From NCBI GenBank assembly GCA_900538365.1, contig UPXT01000002.1, positions 23,030-87,029 of the forward strand: 64,000 nucleotides of DNA, given 5' to 3'. The stretch comes from an uncultured Acidaminococcus sp. (GTDB lineage: Bacteria > Bacillota > Negativicutes > Acidaminococcales > Acidaminococcaceae). The notes under the pieces are model-generated. The model was not told the origin of the DNA, ran no database searches, and worked only from the letters and a program-made list of their open reading frames with translations. This document shows, piece by piece, positions 54,581 through 64,000 of the stretch. The position numbers and the translations under genes were made by a program. The stretch's first letter is position 1; every line of letters starts with the position of its first letter.

Positions 54581-55507
54581 TTACTGATTGGGCAGGGCCT
54601 TGCCAACAAGGTCCCGAATCGTTTCCAGGTTATGGTCGATAAGATAGGCCGCAATTCCCTGTGAAATGGTTTCTGCAAGCCTCGGATCGTCAAAATTAGC
54701 TGTCCCCACGGCAATGGCAGAAGCCCCGGCAAGGAAAAATTCAATGGCATCAGCGGCACAGGTAATCCCGCCCATCCCAATGAGGGGCACCTTGACAGCC
54801 TGGGCGACTTGATAGACCATGCGCACGGCAACAGGGCGGACCGCAGGCCCAGAAAGGCCGCCCATGATATTGCCCAGGACAGGCTTTTGGGTATGGATAT
54901 CGATTTTCATACCTACCAGCGTATTGATCAGGGATATCATATCGGTCCCTGCCGCTTCCACGGCTCTGGCGATTTCAGTGATATCCGTCACATTCGGTGA
55001 AAGTTTCGTAATGATGGGCTTATGGGTCCGCTTCTTTGCCGCTTCCACGACTTGCGCGGCCGCACTGCAGCTCGTGCCAAAAGCAAGGCCCCCTTGGGCA
55101 ACATTGGGGCAGGAAATATTAAGTTCCAGCGCGTCAACGCCATCCACGTCAAGCATAGCAGCCAGTTCGCCATATTCGGCGGCGCTGTCCCCGTCAATGT
55201 TCACGATGACTTTTGTGTCATACGCCCTCAGTTGGGGCAGTGTTTCCTTAAGGAAGACCTCTACGCCGGGGTTTTCAAGACCCACACAGTTAAGGATTCC
55301 CGAAGGGGTCTCAACGATGCGCTGTCCCTTGTTGCCGGCCCGGGGATGAAGGGTCGTGCCCTTTACCGTAATGGCTCCTACATTATTTAGGTCAAGAAAA
55401 TCCGTAAATTCAAGACCAAACCCAAAAGTCCCGGACGCCGTTGTGACAGGCGTCTTGAGATGGAGGCCGCCCAGCTCAGTTTCAAGAAGGGTCCTGCTGT
55501 TTACCAT
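54581..55507 (-). CDS. pyrD: Dihydroorotate dehydrogenase B, catalytic subunit
   Basis: A 308-residue class 1B enzyme using FMN. The active-site region [31 protein letters not shown] and [19 protein letters not shown] are diagnostic. It pairs with PyrK to pass electrons to NAD. The ATG at 55507 overlaps the pyrK stop by seven bases and follows GGAGG. Confidence 0.95.
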   Translation of the reverse strand: MVNSRTLLETELGGLHLKTPVTTASGTFGFGLEFTDFLDLNNVGAITVKGTTLHPRAGNKGQRIVETPSGILNCVGLENPGVEVFLKETLPQLRAYDTKVIVNIDGDSAAEYGELAAMLDVDGVDALELNISCPNVAQGGLAFGTSCSAAAQVVEAAKKRTHKPIITKLSPNVTDITEIARAVEAAGTDMISLINTLVGMKIDIHTQKPVLGNIMGGLSGPAVRPVAVRMVYQVAQAVKVPLIGMGGITCAADAIEFFLAGASAIAVGTANFDDPRLAETISQGIAAYLIDHNLETIRDLVGKALPNQ

Positions 55508-56268
55508 TCCGACACCTCCTGTGACCAAAAGACAGGGCCGTCCTTGCAGACCTTGACCCGTTTGCCGATTCCACTGCACGTGCAGGAAAGGCACGCACCA
55601 AGGCCGCAGCCCATATATTTTTCAAGGGAAATCTGACAGGGAATTGCCCTTGGTTCCACAACCTTAGTCACGGCCCGCATCATCGGCGAAGGGCCGCAGA
55701 CATAGACGCAGTCGTATCCGCCTTCATCAAGGAGTTTTTCCAAAGGAGCCGTGATGAGGCCCTTCGTCCCCCGGGAACCATCTTCCGTGGTCTCAAATTG
55801 GTGAACCGTCTTATCCCGAAATAGGTCCGTCCAAAAAAGCTCCTCTGCCGTGCGGGCGCCAATGAGGACATCCACGTCCGCGTTGGGATAATCCTCCGCA
55901 AGGAAGCGAAGGGGCGCAAGGCCAACACCGCCGCCAACAAGAAGGACCTTGCGGTGGGTCCGGTCAAAACCGCGCCCTAAAGGCCCCAGGACACTGATGG
56001 AATCTCCTTTTCTCAGCTGATCAAGCAGCTGCGTCGCCTCCCCCACAATCCGGTAGATGAGAAGGAAAGTGCCTTTGTCACGATTGACGCCGGATACCCC
56101 AAAAGGACGGCGCAAAAGAGGCACACTCAATTCGCTGCTCTTTACAGTCACAAACTGACCGGGCTCAGCCGAAGCTGCTACCTTTGGCGACCAAATTTCC
56201 ATGATTCGGATGTCGTGGGACAGACTGCGCTGCCCCACCACCCTTCCATCTTCCAAAAATTTCGTCAT
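55501..56268 (-). CDS. pyrK: Dihydroorotate dehydrogenase B, electron transfer subunit
   Basis: A 255-residue ferredoxin-reductase-like subunit. An FAD domain (about 8-100, with RRPFGVSG), an NAD domain ([17 protein letters not shown]) and a C-terminal 2Fe-2S site, [16 protein letters not shown] with a later CKDGPVF, are visible. It lies three bases after carB. Confidence 0.95.
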   Translation of the reverse strand: MTKFLEDGRVVGQRSLSHDIRIMEIWSPKVAASAEPGQFVTVKSSELSVPLLRRPFGVSGVNRDKGTFLLIYRIVGEATQLLDQLRKGDSISVLGPLGRGFDRTHRKVLLVGGGVGLAPLRFLAEDYPNADVDVLIGARTAEELFWTDLFRDKTVHQFETTEDGSRGTKGLITAPLEKLLDEGGYDCVYVCGPSPMMRAVTKVVEPRAIPCQISLEKYMGCGLGACLSCTCSGIGKRVKVCKDGPVFWSQEVSEW

Positions 56269-56271
56269 GAC

Positions 56272-59200
56272 TTACTCCGTTTTAAGATCCTGCAGGGCAA
56301 TGACACTGACAATCCGACGGCGGCGCATAGCCCCCAGGGCATGCTGGAGGGCGCGTGCCGTATCAAGGCTCGTCAGGCAGGGAATGGCGTGTTCTACCGT
56401 GCTGCGGCGGATCCGGAACCCATCGCTGCGCGTGCTTTCCCCGTGGTTCATGGTGTTGATGACCATGCAGATCTTGCCTTCCTTGATGTCATCCAGGAGA
56501 TTCGGATTGTCCTCGCCAATCTTAGCCGCTGTTTCCACGGTCATGCCCTTGCTGCGGAGGAAGTTTGCCGTACCTTCCGTTGCTGCAATCGTATAGCCCA
56601 GATCTTCAAAACCTTCGGCAATTTCCGTCACTTCATCCTTATCCTTATCGGCCACCGTAATCAGGATGGTTCCCTTATCCGGCACATTCGTCCCAGCAGC
56701 AACGCAGGCCTTATAAAGGGCGCGCGGGAACTGGTTATCAATACACATAACCTCACCTGTGGACTTCATTTCCGGTCCTAAGGTGATATCCACATCAGTC
56801 ATCTTATTGAAGGAGAAGACCGGTGCTTTTACGGCGTAATAATCCGGGAAGAGTTTCAGCCCGGATTCAAAGCCCTGTTCCTTAAGGCTCTTACCTACTG
56901 CACACTTGGTGGCTACATCCACCATAGAAATCCCTGTGACCTTCGACAGGAACGGCACGGTCCGGCTGGAGCGCGGATTCACTTCGATGATGTAGAGCTT
57001 TTCATCGCGGACGATGTACTGGATATTGAGCAGACCTTTGACATGGAGCGTCAGGGCCAGCTTATTGGTATATTCGATGATTTCTTCGATGACGTGTTCG
57101 CTCAGCGTGCGCGGAGGATAAACGGCGATGGAGTCACCGGAGTGGACGCCAGCCCGTTCAATGTGTTCCATGATGCCCGGGATGACGACATCAATGCCGT
57201 CACTGATGGCATCAACTTCGACTTCCGTTCCCATGAGGTAATGGTCAACAAGGACAGGATGTTCCTTCGAGGCCTTTACAGCGTTTGCCATGTAGTAGCG
57301 CAGCTGATCATCGTTGTAGACGATTTCCATCGCGCGGCCACCAAGCACGTAGCTCGGGCGGACCATAACGGGATAACCGTCATCGTGGGCGGCTTTCACG
57401 GCGCCTTCCACATCAAAGACGGTGTGCCCTTTCGGACGGGGGATGCCCACTTCCGTCAGGACTTCATCAAAACGTTCACGGTCTTCGGCGCGGTCAATAT
57501 CATCGACGCTCGTGCCTAGGATCTTCACGCCGCAGCTGTGAAGAGGACCGGCAAGGTTGATGGCCGTCTGACCGCCAAACTGGACGATGACGCCTTCGGG
57601 CTGTTCACGGTCGATGACGTTCAGTACGTCCTCCAAGGTCAGAGGTTCAAAATACAGACGGTCTGCCGTATCAAAGTCCGTGGAAACCGTTTCCGGATTG
57701 TTGTTGATAATGATTGTCTCGTACCCTTCTTCTTTAAGGGCCCAGACAGAGTGAACCGAGCAGTAGTCAAATTCAACGCCCTGACCGATGCGGATTGGAC
57801 CGGACCCGAGGACGACGACTTTCTTCTTATTGCTGGGGCGCACTTCATCTTCGACGCCATAAGTCGAATAATAGTAAGGCGTTTCCGCGTCAAATTCGGC
57901 CGCACACGTATCAACCATCTTGTAGACCGGCACAATTCCCATTTCCTTGCGCAGGGTGCGGATCTCAAGAGCCGTCTTGCCTGTGAGAAGGCCAATTTCC
58001 TCATCGCAGAAACCACGTTTCTTGGCTTCCTTCATGAGGTCCTTCGTAAGCGGGCCTGCCTTGATGGCCTTTTCAATTTCCACGATATGACGGATCTTCC
58101 GCAGGAAAAATTCATCAATTTTCGTGATTTCGTGTGCTTCGTCGACGGTCATGCCGCGGCGGAAGGCTTCAGCGATGGCAAAGAAGCGTTCATCGTTGAC
58201 AAGATGGACCTTGGCAAAGACTTCTTCGTCACTAAGGGAATGGAACTCAGGCATATCAAGATGGATGAGACCGATTTCCAGGGAGCGGACAGCCTTAAGG
58301 AGACCGGCTTCGATGTTGCGTTCGATGGCCATCACTTCGCCCGTCGCCTTCATCTGGGTACCCAGTGTATGGTCTGCCTTGACAAATTTGTCAAAAGGCC
58401 AGCGAGGAATCTTCAGGACGCAGTAGTCCAAGGTCGGTTCAAAGCAAGCCGTGGTCTTTTTCGTAACGGCATTTTCGATTTCATCAAGGGTGTAGCCGGC
58501 AGCAATCTTTGAGGCCACTTTGGCAATGGGATATCCCGTCGCTTTGGAAGCAAGAGCGGACGAACGGCTGACGCGGGGATTGACTTCAATGACGATATAT
58601 TCCTCGCTGTCAGGGTTCAGGGCATACTGCACGTTGCAGCCGCCTTCAACACCGAGTTCGCGGACAATATCGATAGCGGCCGTACGCAGCATCTGGACTT
58701 CTCGGTCCGTCAGGGTCTGGCATGGTGCCACGACGATGGAGTCGCCCGTATGGACGCCCACAGGATCAAGGTTTTCCATATTGCAGACCGTGATGCAGTT
58801 ATCGGCATGGTCGCGGATGACTTCAAATTCGATTTCCTTCCAGCCAGCAACGGAGCGTTCAATGAGGACCTGACCAATGAGGCTGTACTGGAGTCCTTTT
58901 GTGCAGATATCGTCGAGTTCAGCATCGTTGTGGGCAATGCCGCCGCCCGTACCGCCCAAAGTATAGGCCGGACGCACGATGAGTGGATAACCGATGCGGT
59001 CCGCAAATTCCTTGGCCGCGGCAACGCTCTCAACAATCGTGCTCTGAGGAATAGGCTGATGGAGTTTTTCCATCGTTTCCTTAAAAAGTTCACGGTCCTC
59101 AGCCTTCATGATACTCGGGATCTGGGTCCCAATGAGCTTCACATTGTATTTCTTGAGGATACCCGTCTTATCTAGTTCGATAGCAAGGTTAAGGCCGATC

Positions 59201-59478
59201 TGGCCGCCTAAGGTAGCAAGCAGGGAATCGGGCCGTTCTTTTTGGATGACGCTTTCGAGAAATTCCACATTGAGCGGTTCCACATAGACACGGTCAGCAA
59301 TATGCACATCGGTCATGATGGTCGCCGGGTTGGAGTTTACAAGGACAACTTCCAGCCCCTCTTCTTTAAGGGCCCGGCAGGCCTGGGTTCCTGCATAGTC
59401 AAATTCGGCAGCCTGACCAATGATGATTGGACCGGAGCCAATGACCATGACTTTATTGACATCGTTTCTTTTTGGCAT
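56272..59478 (-). CDS. carB: Carbamoyl-phosphate synthase large subunit
   Basis: A full-length 1068-residue enzyme with two ATP-grasp halves. The first half has [20 protein letters not shown] and [12 protein letters not shown]; the second repeats [19 protein letters not shown] and [12 protein letters not shown]. The C-terminal MGS-like allosteric domain (about 935-1068) is present, where UMP and ornithine act in other species. GGGGGACA precedes the ATG. The single carAB pair sits inside the pyr operon and probably serves pyrimidine synthesis first. Confidence 0.98.
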   Translation of the reverse strand: MPKRNDVNKVMVIGSGPIIIGQAAEFDYAGTQACRALKEEGLEVVLVNSNPATIMTDVHIADRVYVEPLNVEFLESVIQKERPDSLLATLGGQIGLNLAIELDKTGILKKYNVKLIGTQIPSIMKAEDRELFKETMEKLHQPIPQSTIVESVAAAKEFADRIGYPLIVRPAYTLGGTGGGIAHNDAELDDICTKGLQYSLIGQVLIERSVAGWKEIEFEVIRDHADNCITVCNMENLDPVGVHTGDSIVVAPCQTLTDREVQMLRTAAIDIVRELGVEGGCNVQYALNPDSEEYIVIEVNPRVSRSSALASKATGYPIAKVASKIAAGYTLDEIENAVTKKTTACFEPTLDYCVLKIPRWPFDKFVKADHTLGTQMKATGEVMAIERNIEAGLLKAVRSLEIGLIHLDMPEFHSLSDEEVFAKVHLVNDERFFAIAEAFRRGMTVDEAHEITKIDEFFLRKIRHIVEIEKAIKAGPLTKDLMKEAKKRGFCDEEIGLLTGKTALEIRTLRKEMGIVPVYKMVDTCAAEFDAETPYYYSTYGVEDEVRPSNKKKVVVLGSGPIRIGQGVEFDYCSVHSVWALKEEGYETIIINNNPETVSTDFDTADRLYFEPLTLEDVLNVIDREQPEGVIVQFGGQTAINLAGPLHSCGVKILGTSVDDIDRAEDRERFDEVLTEVGIPRPKGHTVFDVEGAVKAAHDDGYPVMVRPSYVLGGRAMEIVYNDDQLRYYMANAVKASKEHPVLVDHYLMGTEVEVDAISDGIDVVIPGIMEHIERAGVHSGDSIAVYPPRTLSEHVIEEIIEYTNKLALTLHVKGLLNIQYIVRDEKLYIIEVNPRSSRTVPFLSKVTGISMVDVATKCAVGKSLKEQGFESGLKLFPDYYAVKAPVFSFNKMTDVDITLGPEMKSTGEVMCIDNQFPRALYKACVAAGTNVPDKGTILITVADKDKDEVTEIAEGFEDLGYTIAATEGTANFLRSKGMTVETAAKIGEDNPNLLDDIKEGKICMVINTMNHGESTRSDGFRIRRSTVEHAIPCLTSLDTARALQHALGAMRRRRIVSVIALQDLKTE

Positions 59479-59480
59479 AA

Positions 59481-60560
59481 TCAGTGTCCCCCCATCATGG
59501 TAATAAAGCGATCGAAAAGATATCCGTTTCCACTCGGTCCCGGAGAAGCTTCCGGATGGAACTGGACCGTAAAGGTCGGATGATCAAGATACTGGATTCC
59601 TTCAATGGTGCCATCGTTGAGGGAACGGTTGATGACCTTCACATGAAGTCCCTTCAAGGAATCTTCGTCAACCATAAAGCCGTGGTTCTGGGAGGTAATC
59701 ATGATGCAGTCATCCACATAGTCCCGTACCGGCTGGTTGATGCCTCGATGGCCAAAGAGCATTTTCTTCGTCTTGGCGCCACACGCAAGAGCCATGACCT
59801 GATGCCCCATGCAGATCCCAAAGATAGGTTTCTTGCCAATCATCTTCTTGATGTTGTCGATTTCAACAGTAAGGTCTGCCGGGTCGCCAGGCCCATTTGA
59901 AAGGAAGATTCCATCAGGATTGATGGCAAGGACTTCTTCAGCCGGTGTTTCCGCCGGGAAGACCGTCAGATAGCAGCCCTTTTCCACAAGGCTTTTGAGG
60001 ATATTGCGCTTAATGCCATAGTCCATGACAGCGACGCTGAATTTGCTCTTTTCCTTATCCCCCATGTGGTAGACTTCTTTTGTCGTCACCTGAGCCACCT
60101 GATCATGCCGTTCCGGCGTGGCAAGGAGCTTCTGGACGTCTTCATCAGGCATATCATAAGGAACGATGACGCCTTGGAGCGTACCGTAAGCCCGGATGCG
60201 CCGCGTAATGGCCCGCGTATCCACATCAGCAAGGACCGGAATATGGTTCTTTTCAAGGAAGGAAAGGACCGTTCCCTCGTCTCGCCAAGAGCTCGGTTCG
60301 TCGCAAAGTTCGTCAACGATGAGCCCCTCATAGCAACAGCCATTTCCCTGATCAAAAATAGGATTACAGCCATAGTTGCCGATGAGCGGATAAGTAAAGA
60401 CTACAATCTGTCCGCAGAAAGAAGGGTCTGTCAGGGTTTCCTGATAGCCGCTCATGCCTGTTGTGAAAACGACTTCACCAACAGCCGGATGGTCCCCATA
60501 AAGGGTTCCTTCATAGACACCGCCATCTTTTAGTACCAACTTACCTTTTACTTTTTGCAT
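59481..60560 (-). CDS. carA: Carbamoyl-phosphate synthase small subunit
   Basis: A 359-residue glutamine amidotransferase subunit. The nucleophile Cys is in [12 protein letters not shown], and the His-Glu pair in FHPEASPGP. It hydrolyses glutamine and channels ammonia to CarB. The ATG at 60560 overlaps the pyrC stop by 13 bases; I chose it from the [13 protein letters not shown] start typical of CarA. Confidence 0.96.
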   Translation of the reverse strand: MQKVKGKLVLKDGGVYEGTLYGDHPAVGEVVFTTGMSGYQETLTDPSFCGQIVVFTYPLIGNYGCNPIFDQGNGCCYEGLIVDELCDEPSSWRDEGTVLSFLEKNHIPVLADVDTRAITRRIRAYGTLQGVIVPYDMPDEDVQKLLATPERHDQVAQVTTKEVYHMGDKEKSKFSVAVMDYGIKRNILKSLVEKGCYLTVFPAETPAEEVLAINPDGIFLSNGPGDPADLTVEIDNIKKMIGKKPIFGICMGHQVMALACGAKTKKMLFGHRGINQPVRDYVDDCIMITSQNHGFMVDEDSLKGLHVKVINRSLNDGTIEGIQYLDHPTFTVQFHPEASPGPSGNGYLFDRFITMMGGH

Positions 60561-61840
60561 ACGACACCATCTTTCATCACAAATACACCATCGACCATGG
60601 TGGCGGCAGCCTGCCCTTTGCAGTGCTTTCCATTGAAAGGCGTGACCTTGCCGCGGGTATAGAACTTGCTGCTGTCGACGACCCATTCCTTATCAAGGTC
60701 CAGAATGGTGATATTGGCGGAACTGCCTTCGCGGAGGGTGCCCCCGTCAAGGTGGAAAAGTTCAGCCGGCCGGCAGCTCATTTTATCGACAATCTCATTG
60801 ATGGTAAATAGACCCGTATGATAGAGTTCCGTCAGAATGACCCCGACACTCGTTTCAAGACCGCAGAATCCGTTCGGCGCATTGCGGAATTCCACATCCT
60901 TTTCTTCCGGTGCGTGCGGTGCGTGGTCTGTCACGATGGCATCAATGGTCCCATCCTTCAGGGCGGCGCGCAGGGCTTCCACATGGTCCCGGCTGCGAAG
61001 GGGCGGCGAAACGCGGGTTGCCGTACTAAAGGAAGCACAGGCCTCATCAGTCAGCGTCAAATGATGGACCGTCACCTCGCACGTAATGGGCACGCCCTTT
61101 TTCTTTGCCTGGCGAACGATATCCACCGCCCCTTTACTTGCAATATGAGCGATGTGGACATGGGTTCCTGTATACTCGGCAATGATGGCATCGCGGGCAA
61201 CGGCCATATCTTCCGCGATGGAAGGAATGCCCGGCACACCCAGCCTTGCCGATACGGCGCCTTCGTGCATATAGCCCGAATGGTTCATGTGTTCCTCAAT
61301 GGCATGGACAATGAGCGCCTTATCAAAGGAGTTCACATAACGGGCCGCCTTGAACATCATCAGGGGATCTTCCACAAAGTGCCCATCATCGGAAAAGGCC
61401 ATCGCGCCCCGCATGGCCATATCTCCCATTTCAGAAAGTTCCTTGCCCTTTTCGCCCTTCGTAATGGCCCCAATGACCTCTACATGGGCATAGCCTTCTT
61501 CTGCCGCTCGCTTTTTGATTCCGCTTACGACAATCGAGGTATCGATTACAGGGTTCGTGTTCGGCATGCAGGCAATGCGCGTAATGCCGCCGTGAGCCGC
61601 TGCCATCGTCCCGGAAACGATATCTTCCTTTGCCTCAAGGCCCGGTTCACGAAGATGGGTATGCAGGTCGATAAAGCCTGGAGCAACCACCTTTCCCGAA
61701 GCATCATATGTTTCATCAGCAGCCTCATCAATGGAATCAGCCACACGTTTAATGATCCCGTCCTCCACGAGGATATCCTTCACAGCATCCAGATGCTGGC
61801 TGGGATCGACAAGATGTCCCTTTTTAATCAGCGTTTTCAA
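60548..61840 (-). CDS. pyrC: Dihydroorotase
   Basis: A 430-residue type I dihydroorotase. Metal ligands are in [10 protein letters not shown], then [15 protein letters not shown] and [11 protein letters not shown]. It cyclises carbamoyl aspartate. Its start overlaps the pyrB end by 17 bases. Confidence 0.96.
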   Translation of the reverse strand: MKTLIKKGHLVDPSQHLDAVKDILVEDGIIKRVADSIDEAADETYDASGKVVAPGFIDLHTHLREPGLEAKEDIVSGTMAAAHGGITRIACMPNTNPVIDTSIVVSGIKKRAAEEGYAHVEVIGAITKGEKGKELSEMGDMAMRGAMAFSDDGHFVEDPLMMFKAARYVNSFDKALIVHAIEEHMNHSGYMHEGAVSARLGVPGIPSIAEDMAVARDAIIAEYTGTHVHIAHIASKGAVDIVRQAKKKGVPITCEVTVHHLTLTDEACASFSTATRVSPPLRSRDHVEALRAALKDGTIDAIVTDHAPHAPEEKDVEFRNAPNGFCGLETSVGVILTELYHTGLFTINEIVDKMSCRPAELFHLDGGTLREGSSANITILDLDKEWVVDSSKFYTRGKVTPFNGKHCKGQAAATMVDGVFVMKDGVVCKK

Positions 61841-62780
61841 CTTGTTTCCCCCCTGTCAGTGTCAAGAATAAGAGCGCCATGCGGACCGCCACCCCATTGG
61901 TGACCTGTTCGCGGATCACAGCCTGGTCGCTGTAGCCCACTTCATAGGAAATTTCAAGACCGCGGTTCATGGGACCGGGATGCATGATCATCACATCCGG
62001 CTTAGCCAGTTTCATGCGTTCCTCGTTGACGCCAAAGATGCGGGCATATTCGCGAGGTGTCGGGAAAAGACCGCTCTGCTGCCGTTCGAGCTGGATGCGG
62101 AGGATATCAACAACATCCGCGCCTTCTATGGCCTCTTCCACCCGTTTGTGGACCGTGACGCCCAGTTTTTCCATTTCGTAAGGCATGAGCGTGACCGGGC
62201 CCGCCACATGGACATCGGCGCCAAGCTTCGTCCAAGCTGCAATATTGCTGCGCGCCACACGGCTGTAGAGGATATCTCCGATGATGGCCATCTTGAGACC
62301 CTTGAAGGATTTTTTCTTTTCAAGGATTGTGAACATATCCAAGAGTCCCTGAGTTGGATGGGCATGACAGCCATCTCCGGCATTGATAACAACAGGTTTT
62401 ACGATATCGGCAATGTACTTGGCTGCACCTTCGATGGGGTGCCGCATAACAATGGCGTCGCAGGCCATGGACTGCATGGTAAGCACCGTATCCTTGAGGC
62501 ACTCCCCTTTCTTGACGCTTGAAGTGCCTGTGCTGATATTGATGACATCGGCCCCCAAATATTTACCGGCAAGTTCAAACGAAGAACGCGTACGCGTGCT
62601 GTTTTCATAAAACAGGTTAACAATGGACTTTCCTCTGAGGGAAGGCACCTTCTTGATATCCCGTTTCAGGATTTTCTTCATTTCTGCTGCTGTCTTCATG
62701 ATGAGGTCGTATTCCTCGACCGTAAGGGATGACAGATCTAAAATATCCCGTCCGGACAGGCTGACCGCTGCCTTTGCCAT
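61824..62780 (-). CDS. pyrB: Aspartate carbamoyltransferase catalytic subunit
   Basis: A 318-residue enzyme making carbamoyl aspartate. The carbamoyl-phosphate loop is [13 protein letters not shown] and the HPTQ motif is [13 protein letters not shown]. No regulatory PyrI gene is present, as in Bacillus. GGAGG lies seven bases before the ATG. It is the first gene of the pyr operon, and transcription reaching it is controlled by the PyrR-type attenuator upstream. Confidence 0.97.
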   Translation of the reverse strand: MAKAAVSLSGRDILDLSSLTVEEYDLIMKTAAEMKKILKRDIKKVPSLRGKSIVNLFYENSTRTRSSFELAGKYLGADVINISTGTSSVKKGECLKDTVLTMQSMACDAIVMRHPIEGAAKYIADIVKPVVINAGDGCHAHPTQGLLDMFTILEKKKSFKGLKMAIIGDILYSRVARSNIAAWTKLGADVHVAGPVTLMPYEMEKLGVTVHKRVEEAIEGADVVDILRIQLERQQSGLFPTPREYARIFGVNEERMKLAKPDVMIMHPGPMNRGLEISYEVGYSDQAVIREQVTNGVAVRMALLFLTLTGGKQVENAD

Positions 62781-62823
62781 GTGATAGCCTCCTTACTTGT
62801 TCTGGGAAACATTTCATTGCAAC

Positions 62824-62860
62824 AAAATAAGCCCTCTTGTCCCCATAAGACAAGAAGGCT
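62824..62860 (-). terminator. Attenuator terminator in the pyr leader
   Basis: On the minus strand AGCCTTCTTGTC pairs with GACAAGAGGGCT (one G-T pair) and is followed by TATTTTGTTG, about 45 bases before pyrB. This is the terminator that PyrR binding upstream should favour when UMP is high. Confidence 0.85.
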
Positions 62861-62935
62861 TCTCTTTAAAGGCACGTACCCTAAAGTACGCCGCCTACTG
62901 CAGCTCATTTCTTCTGTAGCAAAAGTCCCTTTCTT

Positions 62936-62949
62936 AGTCTCACAGGACT
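62936..62949 (-). promoter_or_regulatory. PyrR binding loop in the pyr leader
   Basis: Minus strand AGTCCTGTGAGACT matches the conserved PyrR-binding loop (AGTCC-N-G-N-GAGGCT type), with flanking CCTTTT / AAAGGG pairing that extends the stem. PyrR with bound UMP or UTP would stabilise this anti-antiterminator. No pyrR gene is in the window. Confidence 0.85.
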
Positions 62950-62979
62950 AGATTAAAAGGCCTATATTCATTTTTAGTC

Positions 62980-63008
62980 ATTGTAGCACGGGGAGGGGAA
63001 AAAGTAAA
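62980..63008 (-). promoter_or_regulatory. Predicted promoter of the pyr operon
   Basis: Minus strand TTTACT (63003-63008), 17-base spacer, TACAAT (62980-62985), giving a leader of about 190 bases. From 63009 to 63341 I see no gene. Confidence 0.65.
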
Positions 63009-63341
63009 GGGCGGCACTGTTTTTACTCGGAGCAAAAATCGCTCCGATTCTCCAGACCAGCGTGCCCCATTGCTCAATTTCTCATTTTAAGGATGCAATG
63101 GCGTCATGACGATTCGTACGATGTTTCGTTGCTGGTTTGGGGAACCCTTACGCCTGGGCGCTTCCCCTCCTAACTTCGTGTCGTCACCTCCAGCGCCCAG
63201 CTCATCAGGCAGGAAGCTTTTTTCAGCCGATGGACCTATACGCAGCCATCTGCGTTGTCGCCCACGACCTCAATCGCCTCGACGTACCGGCCTCTGGCCG
63301 CAAGGAAATAAAAAGACCACAGGGAAAACCTCTAAACGCAC

Positions 63342-63845
63342 GGCGCCAAACCGTCTCCCTTCGGTCGTGGGCACCGAATTACATTCGCCCTCAAACATGT
63401 TTCTCGGACTTGCGCTTCGCTCCAAAAGCGTCCTTCGAAACACGGGCGAATATGCCTCACTATCGTTCGTATGGAAACGTCCGCTTCGCGTCCTCATCCA
63501 CCACCGAAAGGGCATGCTTGCCCCATTTTAATGTGGCAACATGCGGCTTTCGGTCCCCCGCCTTGGCACGGCGGATCGATTTCGGAGAAATCGAGTTCAG
63601 AGGTAAAATACGAAGGCAGGCAGTGCTGAAAATATAAAGTGCGCTATTTGATTTCGTCTTTGTAATCGTATGCCTAGTTGGATTGTCTAAAATTGTATTG
63701 TCTAGGATTAGATTGCTTAAGGTTCTCCCGTATAAATGCCCTAACTCATTCAAAGCATACTAACTACTATAAAAAATATATCCTAAAAAAGCCCTGAACC
63801 GAACTCGTATCTACGTTCGGTTCAGGGCTCACGTCACGGTCTTTT
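63342..63845 (+). repeat. Intergenic repeat family, copy C (longest)
   Basis: Contains both the 5' part shared with copy A (GGCGCCAAACC onward) and the 3' part shared with copy B (GCGGATCGATTTC onward). It ends in a perfect 15-base-pair hairpin (63790-63804 with 63815-63829) followed on the minus strand by TTTTTTAGG. Frames are open on both strands and partly conserved with copy A, but the products resemble no family I know. Confidence 0.85.
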
Positions 63846-64000
63846 GGCCTTATGGTCTTTTCAAATCCCGATTATCCTCCATTTTATCCCTTTTATCACT
63901 CAAAAACGGACATTTGTATGTGTCAACATTTTCTCGGGAGACCCCTATAAGATTGTGTTGCAGCTTAATTAAATGCGGAAAATGGAGCTTAAGTGACCTA

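Noticed and set aside
63137..63637. A 166-codon frame within repeat copy C as a real gene
   Set aside because: No ribosome site or recognisable domain; a frame on the opposite strand is equally open; copies A and B do not preserve it.
63850..64000. A minus-strand frame open from the window edge to a TAA at 63850-63852, with the repeat terminator just after it
   Set aside because: It could be the last 49 residues of a gene outside the window, but the peptide shows no family signature and no start is visible, so I did not call it.

Overview
This window looks like chromosome from an anaerobic Bacillota of the Negativicutes, most likely an Acidaminococcaceae member such as Acidaminococcus. That assignment is an inference. 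It rests on Bacillota-type gene order (asp23-amaP-DUF2273-nusB; a decarboxylase-tmk-holB-ricT-rsmI-metG-tatD-yabE-rnmV-ksgA block), Bacillota-type regulation (CIRCE before groESL, a PyrR attenuator before the pyr genes) and a transport set suited to amino-acid users (GltS, SstT, AzlCD, two AbgT carriers). Most genes lie on the minus strand. I saw no tRNA, rRNA, CRISPR array, prophage or intact insertion sequence.

Layout. 1-1.5 kb: envelope-stress proteins and the start of nusB. 1.6-4.7 kb: glutamate symporter GltS, an exported double-cupin protein and a small TIGR04076-type protein. 4.8-7.4 kb: an operon of a small (p)ppGpp synthetase, a response regulator and a histidine kinase. 7.5-9.7 kb: a DUF2905 membrane protein, a small secreted protein resembling the 7(1) septoil-knot family, and an IMP dehydrogenase of the Tritrichomonas foetus type. 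9.8-15.5 kb: purine operon purE-F-M-N-H(cyclohydrolase only)-D, behind a clear promoter and a terminator-like leader hairpin. 15.6-18.3 kb: a MATE exporter and trpS. 18.4-21.5 kb (plus strand): a DUF559 protein, SstT and AzlC/AzlD. 21.6-26 kb: pstSCAB-phoU. 26.2-28.9 kb: a decayed iron alcohol dehydrogenase, an aldo/keto reductase and a divergent LysR regulator. 28.9-32 kb: a betaine-type ABC importer. 32.2-36.8 kb: an amidohydrolase and two AbgT carriers, the second behind a structured leader. 37.2-38.7 kb: an MFS relic, a hypothetical gene and thiol peroxidase. 38.9-41 kb: groES-groEL with CIRCE. 41.1-41.4 kb: copy A of an intergenic repeat. 41.5-52.7 kb: the conserved housekeeping block. 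52.8-53.2 kb: repeat copy B. 53.3-63 kb: complete UMP-synthesis operon pyrB-C-carA-carB-pyrK-D-F-E under PyrR-type attenuation. 63.3-63.85 kb: repeat copy C.

The pur and pyr operons supply IMP and UMP, and guaB takes IMP toward GMP. Four items deserve most attention: the protist-like IMP dehydrogenase, the putative knotted secreted protein, the purE leader with tandem repeats inside a terminator hairpin, and the uncharacterised intergenic repeat family. The three-way-junction leader before the second abgT gene is a candidate regulatory RNA.
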